Positions 1 to 11,849 of a DNA stretch of 64,000 nucleotides are shown here, piece by piece. The stretch is from Acanthacorydalis orientalis (lineage: Eukaryota; Arthropoda; Insecta; Megaloptera; Corydalidae). Each line of letters starts with the position of its first letter. Within the stretch, counting starts at the first letter, position 1. The notes below the pieces were generated by a model. It did no database searches and was not told the origin of the DNA. It worked only from the letters and a program-made list of their open reading frames with translations. A program made the translations under genes and the position numbers. Location of the stretch: assembly GCA_034766995.1 (NCBI GenBank), contig CM068316.1, positions 11,759,000-11,822,999 on the forward strand, in the 5' to 3' direction.

Positions 1-154
1 CGATCCCTTCCAGGAATTGAGTTTCTTCGAGGTTCTCAAAATAGTCGTTTGTATCTTCTATCTCCTCTTCATTTGACTCAAATAGTTTTTCATCCAGAAA
101 AATTTGGAATTTCGAGAACAGATGGAAGTTCGAGGAAGCCAAATCTGGCTGATA

Positions 155-157
<3 letters not shown>
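1..157 (-). pseudogene. mariner transposase C-terminal fragment, cut by the window edge
   Basis: Read on the minus strand from about 157 down to 2, one open frame gives a mariner-type DDE transposase C-terminus: QPDLASSNFHLFSKF, then a LFESNEEEIEDTNDYFENLE stretch. In the family the motif is SPDLAPSDFHLF, and the second Asp of that motif is the third catalytic residue. Here it is Asn (SNF), so this copy is dead. The coding homology stops abruptly where a (TA)n tract starts at about 157, and the rest of the protein runs off the left edge. Identification rests on the motif and on the spacing of the following SNEE block; subfamily not assigned. Confidence 0.8.
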
Positions 158-201
<44 letters not shown>

Positions 202-359
202 ACCAAATATCTGTAAAATCATTATTTCTTATAAAAAAGAACATAAAAATGTATTACAGTTTATAAAAATGTACTGTAATATATTAGTAAATTTGATCTT
301 TAAATTTTTGTTACACGATTACAAATATATTATTTAAGTATTTTTTTTATTTATAATAA

Positions 360-413
<54 letters not shown>
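158..413. repeat. two (TA)n tracts (158-200 and 361-413)
   Basis: Nearly pure TA dinucleotide runs. The first adjoins the mariner fragment at 1-157. Between them lies ordinary AT-rich sequence. Confidence 0.95.
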
Positions 414-417
<4 letters not shown>

Positions 418-529
418 AGAGATGTATTTTACAGAAAGGTAAAATCAGTATTTCCAATAAAACCATTTTTTCAACCAAAATAGATTTTTTATACTGACTT
501 GTCTTCATTTATTTAGGTCATTTAGATTT

Positions 530-700
530 ATTTATTCAACTATTAACTTCTATATGTGTGTCATATTCAGGTAGATTTTAAGTAATTCGAGAATTACAGA
601 AAGTTAAGTGATATAAAATGATGATGATTGCAATGACAATACATCAACGAGATCACAGGTGTAAAAACATACAATTATAGTTATAATAAGAAAAATAATT
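530..700. repeat. interspersed repeat, copy 1 of family R2
   Basis: Shares blocks with 41920-42130: a CTATTA..TT core, then TGTGTGTCAT, then a TAGATTTTA block, and about 100 bases later GATCACAGGTGTAAAAA versus GAATCACAGGTATAAAAA. Weaker relatives are seen at about 6660-6800, 27480-27570 and 56760-56830. No coding frame or terminal repeats are recognised; class unknown. Confidence 0.45.
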
Positions 701-1437
701 TAAATATAGTAAGAATATAACAAATATAGTAAGAAAAATAATTTAAAAATTGTTTTGTTCCATTCTTTGTAATAGTTTTCAAAAAACTAAACTGTTTTTT
801 TCAATTGTAATTAATATAAAACAGTTTATAATTTATTAACAAGATTTAAAACTACATATTAAAAAAAAGTTTTTATTTTTATGCAAATGTTGATGTCTAT
901 TTTTAGCGCAATTACAACTGTATGTTAATTAGATTAATCTCTGATATTAATTTATAATTATGTAGCAAAACATCATGGTTTTAATTGCTATTTTTCAATT
1001 TAAATACAAATCGAAAATGTCCTCTATATATTAATAAAAAAAATGAAAATACCAAGCACACAATAATTACCGTTATGGACGGGCGTTATTTTTTTATAAT
1101 TACATCTAATACACGTTTGAGTGGTTTTGCGCATATTGAGCAACAGGATTTAGTTAAAATATGAATTTATTTTACATGCAAAATTGGCAAGGGTACAACA
1201 ACAGTTTTACCTCATGCGTGTCGCTGTTGGAAAATCAATGTAAAAATTTTATGAACGTTGTATGTTGTAATCAAGTTTTGCAGCTGTTGAGCATATGTGA
1301 TTTTTTGTGATTAAAATATCAATATAAATATTAACAGATTTTGTTCATGTGTGATTGATTCAAAAATTATATATTTTTAGCTCATTTATGCGTATCTCCC
1401 TCATATGTCATTTTTGTTTTTTTATCCCTCTTTCTCT

Positions 1438-1440
<3 letters not shown>

Positions 1441-1493
<53 letters not shown>
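1441..1493. repeat. (TA)n microsatellite
   Basis: Pure TA run directly before the palindromic repeat at 1497-1617. A short TC run followed by TA lies at 1617-1650. Confidence 0.95.
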
Positions 1494-1496
<3 letters not shown>

Positions 1497-1497
<1 letters not shown>

Positions 1498-1617
1498 GGA
1501 TTCAATTTATTCTTCTACATGAAAGTATTAAAAAAATCGCGAAAATTAAAAAAATCATGTTATTTTTCAATTATCGCGATTTTTTTAATACATTCATGTG
1601 GAAACAAATTTAATCTC
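1497..1617. repeat. palindromic repeat, family P, short copy
   Basis: An inverted repeat with arms of about 45 bases. The left arm includes ACATGAAAGTATTAAAAAAA and a TCGCGA block; the right arm is its reverse complement, with a few mismatches, ending in TTCATGTGGAA. Two longer copies with a different centre lie at 27823-28012 and 56340-56620. It has no coding capacity and is presumably a non-autonomous foldback-type element. Confidence 0.75.
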
Positions 1618-2184
1618 TCTCGTTCTCTCTCTCTCTCTATATATATATATAAATATATATAATTATAATTATATTTTCAAATTTTATTAGTCAAGATTAT
1701 TTATATAAAATGAAATATACTTCTACGTTACAGTATATTTTTGAAAGTCTGTAAAAGTATTTAAAAACATGTTAATTTAAGTATTTTTCTATTTTTAAAT
1801 CGCAGTTTTCTTTCATTCCGGACTGAAAATTTATGAAAACGTAAAATGTTTACTTATTTGATTTCTATTTACTAATATGTTGATAAAAAAGAATTGATAG
1901 CAATCAACCTTTCCTTTTTTCCAGATATTTCTTTATTTGAATGAAACAAATCTCGTGTTACAAATCTTTCCCTTTTATACTAAGGAATATTTTTAAAGGC
2001 ATGCTTTGTTTTGAATGACTAGATTCATGTTTTTCTTCTGGTATATTTTATAAATTTGCTTTTTTATAATCGGATAAGTACTGAATGAAAATCGATTTTA
2101 TCATGGGTTGATCCTTTACAGACAGATTACTCAAGAAAATACATTTGTATGACATAATTATCTGTTTCTTTGATGATACATTTC

Positions 2185-2300
2185 TAGCACTGTGCTTAAA
2201 TTCAATTTCACAAATGATTGTTTCGCTCACTCCACGAATCATAAAACAATTGTGGATCAAAAATGTTCTGTAATAATAAATTACAGAAAAAATTGTTCTG
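2185..2300. repeat. foldback family F, single arm
   Basis: Matches the left arm of the family F inverted repeat: AAATTCAATTTCACAAATG, a CATAAA block, and GATCAAAAATGTTC. The overlapping minus-strand open frame at 2048-2308 is explained by this repeat. Confidence 0.65.
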
Positions 2301-2879
2301 TAATTCATTATTTTGTATTGACATATTTCGATTCTTGATTATGCGAATTTGGATGGCGATACAATCATCCACAAACGATTATATAGGGAAAATTTCAGAT
2401 TTCCTGCACTTGGTTCTGTGTCTAGTTAAAGATCATGATTCTCATCATTTTGATATAGCGATCTATTACACTTTGTAATTCTTTTAAATAAAAATATAGC
2501 ATATTTTACTAAATATTCAGACTTTATAAAACCATTAGAATAGAGCTCCGTCTCTGAACAATGGAAAACAGAGATATGTACAAAATAGACTATGATATTT
2601 ATTTTACATTGTTCATGTAATAATTCGGTTTATTAATGCTTAACGTCTCTTTGTGATTTCAATTTAATTATTTTATTTTGGGATACTAGTAAAAATTGCA
2701 GGATTTTAATATCTCGATATTTTTTATAAAATCACATTTTATTTTTTTGATGAATTAACATGTAATGGAACCCATCTATCTAAAAATCAAAAGATTTTTT
2801 TTGTTTTTGATAATCAGTTTGCTGTATGGAAAGAAATAAGAATTTTATATCTACAAAATTATTGAACTATAGACGAATA

Positions 2880-2970
2880 ACAAGTCTAGTGCATTTTTCT
2901 GCACTTTGACACTCTGATGATGATGACATCGAAATGCCCATAAGTAATAATAAAAAAAATGGTAATGCTC
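2880..2970. repeat. foldback family F, right-arm fragment
   Basis: Carries the central part of the family (CACTCTGATGATGATGACATCGAAATG, broken here as CACTCTGATGATG and CATCGAAATG), followed by CATAAGTAATAATAAAAA. The rest of 1650-3340 is AT-rich sequence with no gene that I can see. Confidence 0.5.
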
Positions 2971-3344
2971 TGGGGAATGAGAAAAGAATTAATTCTTAAA
3001 AGTAAATTTAACTACAAGGTCAGAGAAGCATTATAACAGCTGTCGATTTATATATCAATATATAATCAAATAAAAAATAGATATTTCCTCTTGTTTAGTG
3101 AAAATCGAAAATTTAATTCTGTTGTAAAACTATTAGTTTGTGTTCAGAAATATATTCGAGGGGTAAATATTAAAGAGGTATGACGGTTGTTCAAATAAAT
3201 TTCGTCGAATATATTTAAAAGTGTTAACACTTTGAACCCCCCATGACGATTATCGATGATCGACAATGAGAGACTGCACAGCTGTTAACGTTATTATTCG
3301 TTCAGATTATTTAGTACATTATCTTAAATTACTTGGCCATATTG

Positions 3345-3384
<40 letters not shown>

Positions 3385-3569
3385 TTTATTGCTTAAATGT
3401 TATAATGTTTAATAATATAAGTTTTAAATGTAATGTACAATTTTTTTGTAGAAAATGTTTGTTTTTTTTTAATAAATAAACGTTACGACTAGAAATTGCA
3501 TATATGCGATGACAAAAACAAAGTTAATTAATTTGATCCATTTTTTATAGAAAATGAATATATATTTAC

Positions 3570-3725
3570 GGAAAAATGGAATACATTACATTCCTCAAAA
3601 TATTGCTTATTATTTTGTATAACTTTGTTCCATCTGTCGGGTAATTGACGAATCCCTTGTTAAAAAAATGACTACTTTGAATCGATGAAATCGTGAATCA
3701 TTTTCGTATATCTTTCATTGTTCTA
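3570..3725 (-). pseudogene. mariner transposase C-terminal fragment
   Basis: The minus strand reads IHDFIDSK, stop, SFF, stop, QGIRQLPDRWNKVIQNNKQYFEE in one frame (two in-frame stops). This matches the mariner C-terminal pattern in which a W/F..SK..FF..GI..LP.RW.KV....G.YF segment closes the protein. The same ending, in a related form, is seen in the longer copy at 26199-27427 (WEKVIVSKGKYYD). Only about 50 residues are recognisable and no terminal inverted repeat was found. Confidence 0.65.
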
Positions 3726-4044
3726 TCATTTTTGCATATTTAATGCGTCACAACATCTTCCCCTAAAGCTGAGCAAATCATTCTCGCGACTTCGGTAGTA
3801 TTTTTTTTAAATTGAAATGCAAAATGTATGCAATACCTAATACGCTGCTTCTCGGACGTCACGTGTTCACTACTGTTTTGTGAGGTTATGTCACCTGCTC
3901 GGTGCAGATATATAGCTTTTCAAATGTTAAGATTGGCACCTCAAAATCCTAAAATGACAAGAAAATATTTTAATTTAAATAGAGTTTTGATTGATTTAAT
4001 TAAAATCACAGAACTAATTTTTACATTATATATATATATATATA

Positions 4045-4857
4045 CGAGAGTTGTTTGATAAGTATGATAAAAAAGCAAGTTAAGCACAGTTTTTTGAAAA
4101 GAATCGATTGTATTTGTCAACAGAGTCTCCATTGAGGGTTATACACTTGGTCCAACAAATCTGCGAAATACGCATTGATAGCGGCAATAACATTCTCATT
4201 CGACAAGAATTTCTTCCCACCGAGCCAAATTTTCAAATTTGGGAAGAGGAAGAAGTGGCACGGGGCTAATTTCGGAGAATAAGGCGGTTGAGTAATTAAT
4301 TCGAAACCTAATTCGTGCCATTTTGCTATTGCGACTGTCGATTTGTGGGACGATATGTTGTCCTGGTGAAGGACCACTTTTTTGTGTGCCAATCTTGGCC
4401 GTTTTTGTTTCAGTTCTTCTTTCAAACAGTCCAATAATGTTGTATAATAGGCTTCTGTTATCGTTTTTCTCTTCGTTAAGTAGACGATTAGGATTATTCC
4501 TTGGAAATCACAAAAACAGTGGCCAACACCATCCGATAAAACGTTTTTTGTCTTCTTGGGCGCACTTTCACCAGTCGTCCATGGCTTTGAATGCTGCTTC
4601 TACTCAAGTATGCAGTGGCGGATCCATGTTTCATCCACGGTGACAAATTGATAGGCCTGCTCTGCTTGTTTCTATATTTGCTGTAATTGCTATAATACTC
4701 TCTTTAAGACATCTGTAGAACTTCAGAAATGCGTCACTTCTGGCGGAAATTTCGCCTATGCTAGTTTCAAAAGTGACACTTGATAGCCGTGACGTTCCCA
4801 AATTAGTGGTGGAGCGCCATATCATATAAATTTACCATAGTTATCAAACGACCCACG
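4045..4857 (-). mobile_element. mariner element A, internally deleted
   Basis: About 813 bases bounded by imperfect terminal inverted repeats (left CGAGAGTTGTTTGATAAGTA; right end, reverse complement, CGTGGGTCGTTTGATAACTA), with TA on the left and TG on the right where the TA duplication is expected. (TA)n tracts lie on both sides. A full mariner of this kind is about 1.3 kb; this copy lacks the N-terminal helix-turn-helix part of the transposase. Element B at 44764-45562 has the same terminal repeats, orientation and size and a similar deletion. Confidence 0.85.
4117..4720 (-). pseudogene. mariner transposase remnant (element A)
   Basis: Reading down the minus strand, homology starts at FVTVDETWI-like sequence (first catalytic Asp present, near 4665) and runs through GIIL.VYLTKRKTITEAYYT, KEELKQKRPRLAHKKV, HQDN (second Asp present), HELGFELITQPPYSP and SNENVIAAINAYFADL. 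The third catalytic position, 35 residues after HQDN, is His (APCHFFLF instead of APSDFFLF), and the preceding SPD is SPK. Several frame changes are needed upstream. The copy cannot encode an active enzyme. Its close sequence match to element B indicates the same family. Confidence 0.85.
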
Positions 4858-4862
4858 TGTAT

Positions 4863-4904
<42 letters not shown>

Positions 4905-5105
4905 CATATTGAAATAAAGATTATAACTAAACAATGCACATGCCGAGCCAGTGGTTGATGGTTGTGGCTATGAAATCAAATATTTGTCAGCTACTAGTGG
5001 ATTGATATGGAGCTATAAAGAACATGAATCGACATTTACTGGTACTTTATATGGGCTTACGAAGAAATTGAATGTTAGTCATTGGCTAATCATATGAGTT
5101 TCAAT

Positions 5106-5170
<65 letters not shown>
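4858..5170. repeat. (TA)n tracts flanking a short unique segment
   Basis: TA runs at about 4867-4903 and 5110-5170. The first abuts mariner element A. From 5171 to 5940 I see nothing firmer than a three-fold CATATGCAT tandem repeat at about 5750-5778. Confidence 0.9.
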
Positions 5171-5174
<4 letters not shown>

Positions 5175-5944
5175 CGTGTAGGTGCATGGCTGTCAATTCG
5201 TATTCTTGTTAAATTCAACTTACAATTCGCACATAGGTTTGTATGATTCAGCAATATGAATGATATACATTACATAAGAGTTGAATTGACAAAATAATAC
5301 AAGTCAAACTAAACGTACGATTTACTATCCTCGAAATTCACTGTATGAGAGATTAATCCATCACACTCTCTATCTCCATACAAATCATCTCCGTATAACA
5401 ACATAGAGCGACCAGTAGAGTAACAGCACTTTCACACACACGTGTAATCACATATAATGTACACACGTTCGCACACGACTGTATTCCCATGTAACCGTAC
5501 GAGTATATACACACAGTCGAATTTCTTCTGTACACATTTTCGTCTATCTGATATTTTCAGCTGGTACACGTAGAGGAGGACACTGAACACAGTGCCGGCT
5601 TAGTGGAATTTTCCAGGATATATTTTTAATATCGCGAAATCGAATATAACTCTTATGATATTTCTGGTTTCTTTTTAACTTATTAATTTAAATTTCGACA
5701 AATATTTATTTACCTCCTAAAACCATTTAATCATATGCTGTATCCGGTCATATGCATCATATGCATCATATGCATCATTTAATCCTTCTTTATTTTCTAT
5801 AATTATTATTAAATATTTACAATAACTTTTAGTGTAGTTGAATTACGTTTCTATTATGTACAACAAAAATTACATTATATATTTATAAGCCACAACATAA
5901 TTCTAACACTGTGGATAATTTCATTATCAAAAATAAATTCTTTC

Positions 5945-6065
5945 CTCATCCCATAAATCGTAAAAAAGTCTGATGAAAAATATGCAATAAGTAATTAATA
6001 TAATTAATCATTTATTAAACATTTTTTGATAAGAATTTTTTGATGGTTTATGGGACGAAAAAGAG
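5945..6065. repeat. foldback family F, compact palindromic copy
   Basis: Left CTCATCCCATAAATCGTAAA and right TGATGGTTTATGGGACGA are reverse complements with few mismatches. The centre AATTAATATAATTAATCATT is itself palindromic. This is the shortest copy showing both arms. Confidence 0.75.
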
Positions 6066-6670
6066 ATATTCATTCGTGAGAAATATTTATATACCTTATG
6101 CAATAATTAAGTTGACATTTAGTTTTATGAAATTATAAATGTTACAAATATATAAATTTAATATCAGTTTAATTATATTTCTCACAGTTTTGAATTAATA
6201 TTTGATAATTTAATTATTGAGGGTTGTTAAATTGCATTTGGAAGAATTTATTTTCACTGTGTAGATTTTTATTTAATTGTTATAATTAATAATTTAAATT
6301 TAATTTCAGTATTATGGATAGTTACTCATTAAATTTTATAAGGCGCCCCAAAACTGTTTTTTTTTTTATTTATTCATAAAAAAGATTTTTTATTTATTCA
6401 TAAAAGTTAGTTTGAAACAGTGCAATAGTTTATAAGTTTATTTTTATACAATATAATAGAACAAAAATTCAAAACAATTTTTCTTGAAACAATGTTTGAA
6501 ATAAACGTTATTCAATCTCAAATACAACTCTTTTTATATAATTACTTATTAATTGATAATACACAAAATTATATTCTAATTCCGTTTAGAAAATCGAATT
6601 GTTTCAATCTAATTTGAAAAATTGTGAACTTGTGGATAATTGCCCTGGTGGTTTACTTCCTTTTAGATCA

Positions 6671-6705
6671 ACTAAGTGTTAGTCCTCAGAAGACTAACAC
6701 TTAGT
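6671..6705. repeat. perfect 14-bp hairpin
   Basis: ACTAAGTGTTAGTC and GACTAACACTTAGT are exact reverse complements separated by 7 bases (CTCAGAA). Close behind, ACTAGT is repeated around AATA. It lies in an AT-rich stretch without genes (6100-8110) and may be part of a family R2 copy. Role unknown. Confidence 0.7.
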
Positions 6706-7064
6706 CCAGTAGTAATAACCAGAAAAACTAGTAATAACTAGTTTCTGTACTTGTGTCATCCTTAGATAGACGATGAACACTTTTCAGATTTATCAGTCAT
6801 CAACAAATACCTCAGGATGGCTTGTTTTTGTTATCATTAATACATATTTGTTAATACCTCTTATTGTACATTTTTAAGACTAAAACTTATCCTAATTTCA
6901 AAATATCAGTTGTAAAACGAAAATAAATTGAAGCATTCATTCTATCAATTCATTTAGGCTTATTTTTATATATCAGACTATTTTTACTTTTTAAATAATA
7001 GTGTATAGCATGGAATAAGTGTTAACTGGAAAATAGAAAGAATCTTTAATTTAATTTTAAATGA

Positions 7065-7215
7065 ATTCTTTTTTTAATTTACAAACCACAAAAAAATGAT
7101 CTGGTCAAAAATGTTCAATAAATCAATATTGATCATTTTTGATTCTTATTTTTGTGAATTTCAGTGCAATTCTATCACATTCAGAACCAAGGTACAGAAA
7201 AATCAATCATTTTTA
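7065..7215. repeat. foldback family F, left arm
   Basis: Contains ACAAACCACAAAAAAATGAT, GTCAAAAATGTTCAATAA, its internal inverted partner TTGATCATTTTTGATT, and the central GGTACAGAAAAATC block. The surrounding 6100-8110 is otherwise AT-rich sequence in which I see no gene. Confidence 0.7.
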
Positions 7216-8119
7216 TACCTTGGCGATCTTTTCTAATTTATCTCGAATTGAATTGCACAACTAATTATTCATTATACAGATGTTTCTTTTAATACAATTT
7301 AATGAAACTAACTTAGATCATTTTGAAAAAAATATATACAGTTAACCCTCGATTTACATAGTAGATTGGTTTGAAAAGTACTGTATAAATTAAAATTGTC
7401 CGAATCGAAATTAATATTTTAAATAATTGAAGAAAAGATTAAATTTTAAAACAGTCTAACTAAATAATGTGTTTATTAAATTTACTAAATATTTTGCAAC
7501 TATTTTTGATTTTTTTACATTATTATTTATTTATCATTTAAAATATTATTTAATTACTATTTAAAATTTTGCACGAATCAACTGCTTTCATATTTTTTCA
7601 TTCGTGTTAAAAAAAATTAAATACAATTAGTATTGTGTAATCTAGTGATACATATATTTTGATAATAGCAAGAAGTAAAAATAATCTAGTTAATTATTTC
7701 AAAAAGAAATTGTATAGACTTATAAATCACGATTTAAAATTAAAAAATATTAAATTTTTTTTATATGAAATAGAAAAAGTAAACAAAATTATATTAGTGT
7801 TTTATTGTTAAAATATACCAATGTTTAATATGAAATGGTTTACAATTTATTACAGATTTAATTGATATATAAAGTATGTTTAAAAATAATTTTATTTTTG
7901 TCAAAAAGTGAAAATGTTATTTAATGATAGCTAATTGTAATTAAAATTAAAGAAGTAGATAAACATTTACCATACTATATTTTTTTTATATCCATGGAGA
8001 ATAACAAGTATTTAAAATTAAATTTTTTTTCTTGAATATAAAATATTTCTGCATTAAAAATCTTTATATATAAAAAATAATTCCATCATAAAATTTCCAT
8101 AAAAATTTAAACCACCTCT

Positions 8120-8300
8120 TGCAACGTCGCTCCCCCCGCTACACTCATCAAGTAGCATGTTAACCATTTCCATTCCCGATTTAATGATTGGTTGATGGAT
8201 GTCACGTGTTCTCTATACTGATTGGTTGACATCAGTCACATGTATGCTGCTCTCTTATAGTGTACAAAGAAAGAGAGGGTATACGATTTCAGTGTAAAAA
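8120..8300. promoter_or_regulatory. candidate promoter/enhancer with duplicated CCAAT and E-box unit
   Basis: A 25-base unit is present twice, 34 bases apart (about 8187-8211 and 8221-8245): GATTGGTTGA, six variable bases, then GTCAC(G/A)TGT. Each unit holds an inverted CCAAT box (ATTGG) and an E-box-like site (CACGTG in the first). The segment and the following GC-richer stretch to 8560 stand out from AT-rich surroundings. No adjacent coding exon could be identified, so the target is unknown. Confidence 0.4.
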
Positions 8301-8944
8301 TGATAAGAAATTTATTCAAAATATTGTATTCATAGAAGCTGTAAAATAAACAAATTATTACACATTTTAACATTGTATTTTGTTGTTAATTTTTATAAAC
8401 TTTCACAATAAAAACTTTACGACTTACATTTACGCAAATTCATTGTGCGTATAATTTGTTAATTTATGTTATTTGTTAAGGGAGAGCGAGTGTCAGAGAG
8501 CGGGGGGACAATTTTCCCTGGGAGTCGGCGAATATAGCGAGTAGAGGTTCCTGGTACTTAAAAAAATCAATTGTGATTAATCAAAAATCAAATATTTACA
8601 CGAAGCTATTTTATAAAATATCTATTACTTTGAATATTGTTCAGTCTGATACGCTAATGTATATTTCTATGAAAATTTCGCCATCTTTAGAGGCGTATAT
8701 GTTAAAAAATATATCAGAATATTTTATACTCAAAAGCTTACAGATAAAAACAATCTCTGTCTATAAATTTTTTTCTTTTTTACAAAACTGTTCATTTGAG
8801 ATAAAAGAAATATGCTGTAAAAATGTACAAATGTCTAAATGTTTTTCTGTTTTCTACAAAATTAATATTTTTTTAAAAATCAATTAAAATCAGATTAAGT
8901 TTTCAAACGATTTCTATAAAAGTAAACACTTAAAAGTATTTTTC

Positions 8945-9085
8945 AATGCTTTCGTGCTCTGAGGATAATGGTAACTCGATAGAAGTGCATATAAGTAACA
9001 ATAAAAAGTAAACAATAATTATGTATTGAACATTTTTAAATAGAACTTTTTTTATGGTTTATGGAGTAAAAAATAATTCATTTGT
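8945..9085. repeat. foldback family F, right arm
   Basis: Contains GTGCTCTGAGGATAATGG, AAGTGCATATAAGTAA, TATTGAACATTTTTAAATAG and TTATGGTTTATGGAGTAAAA, the right-arm blocks in order. Confidence 0.7.
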
Positions 9086-9276
9086 AAAGCTTAAACGTAG
9101 ATTTGTTTTTAATTTGTATATTATTAATTCTATTTGAATACAGACAAAAGATTTGTTTCTTGAAAGTGTTTATAAATTGAAATTAAAGTTTCTTTCACAA
9201 ATAAATTAACACTGCAAATATCACGATTTAATAATTAATCAAACATTTTGACGAAGAAAATTTTATAGTGTTTTAA

Positions 9277-9998
9277 CCCTTATCGGTTGGATGTCGCCAT
9301 ACAGGAACCAAAAGTAACAGGATTTCTAGTCATATGTAGCTATACAGGAACCATGTTGACTGAGTGTCCGCTAACGCGAGATATTCTTTTTTAATTAATA
9401 AGAATTTTATTGTATGAATTTGTCAGCGTTACAAATGCGTACATTATATACAAACTCTGTGAAGAAAGAAAAGGCAATAAAACAATACTTCATTTGCAGT
9501 TTGTCAAAAAATTGGTAAAACATCTTGTTGGTGATTTTCACTCACCTATAACTGTTGGACAGTAAACTACAACTTCCAATCCTCAGCAACGATTGAATGG
9601 AAAATTTCATGAACTAAACCAACTATCCTATGGCTAGAAAAAGGAATGTGTGATTTTCTCTAAGAGATCTCTGTTCCCGACGGAAGAAAACTAATTAGAT
9701 TTTTTTGTCAAATTTGCAATGACCACCCAGGGTTACATGATGAAGAATGTTTTTCACGATATGATACATTATGTGATCATAAAATATACCGAAGCAAATA
9801 CCCAATACACAATTCTTAAGTATTTGTGTAAAAATGAGTTATTTTTTATTGAAATTTATAATAGTAGTAACAAATGTTAAAAGATTGTTTAACAAACTCA
9901 AAGTTTGAGATAACAAACTCTGATTAATAAACTTTTAAAACTGTTAAAAACTCAGACCTAACAAAATTTTTTTGTAAAAATAAATCGACCGATAAGGG
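9277..9998 (+). mobile_element. piggyBac-like element remnant, 3-prime half
   Basis: The 722-base segment begins TTAA|CCCTTATCGGTTGGATG and ends ATCGACCGATAAGGG|TTCAA. The 15-base terminal inverted repeats match at 14 positions. The left flank is a clean TTAA; the right flank reads TTCAA, so the duplicate is mutated. Inside, + strand pieces in different frames resemble the piggyBac C-terminus: NAYIIYKL, a F..KLVKHL segment, then a cysteine-rich tail with RFFCQICNDHPGLHDEECF. Frameshifts and stops show it is dead, and the catalytic core is missing. Confidence 0.75.
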
Positions 9999-10639
9999 TT
10001 CAAAATATCAATTCACATGTGAATCTGTATTTAGTCATCGTTCCGCTCACTGTTGTGAACTCTGATTTAAATTCATTATCTTTTCAAAACTATTAATTTC
10101 ATATTGTAAAAGCTTGAGTATAATTGATTGATTGTTGGAGTGTTTGCTTTAAATTGCATTATTTTAATCTTTGATTTGCTTTTATTTTAATTATTGTTTA
10201 ATGTTTTTTTTTTCATTTTGCTCTGTATTTTTTTAGAAATACTTCAAGTCAATATATTTAAATTATCCAGTGTTGTTGGGAATGTTTAACGTAAAAAATA
10301 GTTATCATTATCCTTTACGTTGAAAATAATACTCAAAAACAATGTTTTTAGATAATAAATTTGATTATCCTAATGAGATTATCGTACTTTTCAGTAAATT
10401 CGATGTAAATATGTAAAAAAAGTCGTTGTATGTAAAAAATAGTGTATGCAGTGGGAGTTTTAGAGTGTATATCAACGTGATTTATCCGAGTGTAAATTAC
10501 ACGTGGCTCGTATAAAAATATGACGATCCTATTTTTAATTCCGAGTACATATATTTTCTGGAATGTTTACTTTCGTTTACCGCTTCATAAATTATGTTAA
10601 AACGTTATCGAAATGTTGATGTCGTAAAAATCACGTTAT

Positions 10640-11100
10640 TATGATATTTTTTTTGAAAAATGAACTTATGTCCGAAAATATAATTAGCAGATTATTAAGT
10701 TACCTGTGTGAGGAACACACACCTAGCACCGTCTCTGTGTGTATGGATGGACGTTTGCGTTTATATGTGTGTGTATGTGATATGAAGTCGGAGGGTAAAG
10801 TGCGCGGACTGGAAGGCCGAGAGAGCCGCAGAGCAGCAGCAGCTCTGTAGAGCTGTCTGTAAACACATTTGACACTATCAGTGGTGGACCAGGCGTGTTA
10901 GCGCTACGTATGAGCACACCAGATATACAGAACCCGCCGCCGGCAGCTCTGTTTGAGCCGGGCGGGATTTAGGATGTCGCGTGGCGATCAAAGTGTGCGG
11001 TCGGGATACCAGCGAGCGCGTGTCTTATCAGGAGCACGCTTCTGCAGGCAACGCTGTGGTGTTGTTACCTACTGTGCTCGGCAGTTGCTGTATGTATGTA
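10640..11100. promoter_or_regulatory. GC-rich island, candidate nervy promoter or enhancer
   Basis: One of the most GC-rich stretches in the left half, free of (TA)n and known repeats. It contains a CAGCAGCAGCTC cluster, an initiator-like ATCAGTGG near 10876, and short open frames starting at 10909 and 10974. It lies about 25 kb upstream of the first placed nervy exon on the same strand, where a first exon would be plausible. A frame from 10974 could splice at a GTACGT at 11098 with the phase needed by 35908, but that peptide has no recognisable homology. Treat as a candidate only. Confidence 0.3.
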
Positions 11101-11156
11101 CGTATGAATATATGTATGAGTGAATGTGTGTGTACATGATGGCAATGGCAATGATT

Positions 11157-11200
11157 GTCATCATCACCATCATCATCATCATCATCGCCATCATCGTCAT
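11157..11200. repeat. (TCA)n trinucleotide repeat
   Basis: Imperfect TCATCATCACCATCATCATC tract beside the GC-rich island. Confidence 0.85.
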
Positions 11201-11849
11201 GACTACGTCACCGTTATTGGAGTTTTACATACGACCCGTGTTGTGTAGTTATTCTTCCGATTCGGTTATTACTTCCATAGCTACATTTTCTATGACGCCT
11301 GTCACTCTAGTTATGTACGATCATATTTTATTATTTTTTTTCTACCGTAACATGGTACATTCTATGACTAATTCTCTTAAATTTACGAATTTTGCTAACT
11401 TATAGTCTCGTATGGTGATGAAATATGTTAAACGAACCTCTTCTCTCCGTTCTTCCGATTTTACTACTGCTTGTCTATAACAGTACTTCCCGATCAATGT
11501 TCTGCAAACATGAAGTGGATGTTCTGATAATGAATAATAATGAAAACTTTTTAAAAAGTATGTTTTAATGTTAGATTATTTATGTAGTAGTTCAGGAAAT
11601 GTATTTATTCTGTAATAGTTAGGTGATTTGTAATTTTTATTATTTTTATAATTGCAAGTATTAGTTAAAAATTTAACAGTGAAAATGAATTTGAATTATA
11701 CAGACAAATAGATTATTAATATAGTAGAAGACGATGGAATTAAATACGATAATGAGAGAGTTGATAACAACAGCGAAATAATATTAGGTCGATAGAAAAA
11801 TAATTGTGATAACTCGTTTTGTATAATAATTTAATTGTAACAGAGCTTT

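Noticed and set aside
2048..2308. 86-codon minus-strand frame
   Set aside because: It overlaps a foldback family F arm and is explained by that repeat.
3222..3286. About 60 bases between two TTAA sites, starting CACTTTGAACCCC
   Set aside because: The two ends are not inverted repeats and no second copy was seen.
8573..8887. A 104-codon + frame in AT-rich sequence
   Set aside because: It opens with GTG, not ATG, is rich in Ile/Phe/Lys/Asn/Ser, and shows no family features; likely chance.
10909..11123. Short frames MSTPDIQNPPPAALFEPGGI and MSRGDQSVRSGYQRARVLSG as the first nervy exon
   Set aside because: The first ends in a stop without a donor. The second could splice in the right phase, but neither resembles known MTG N-termini, so the region is listed only as a regulatory candidate.
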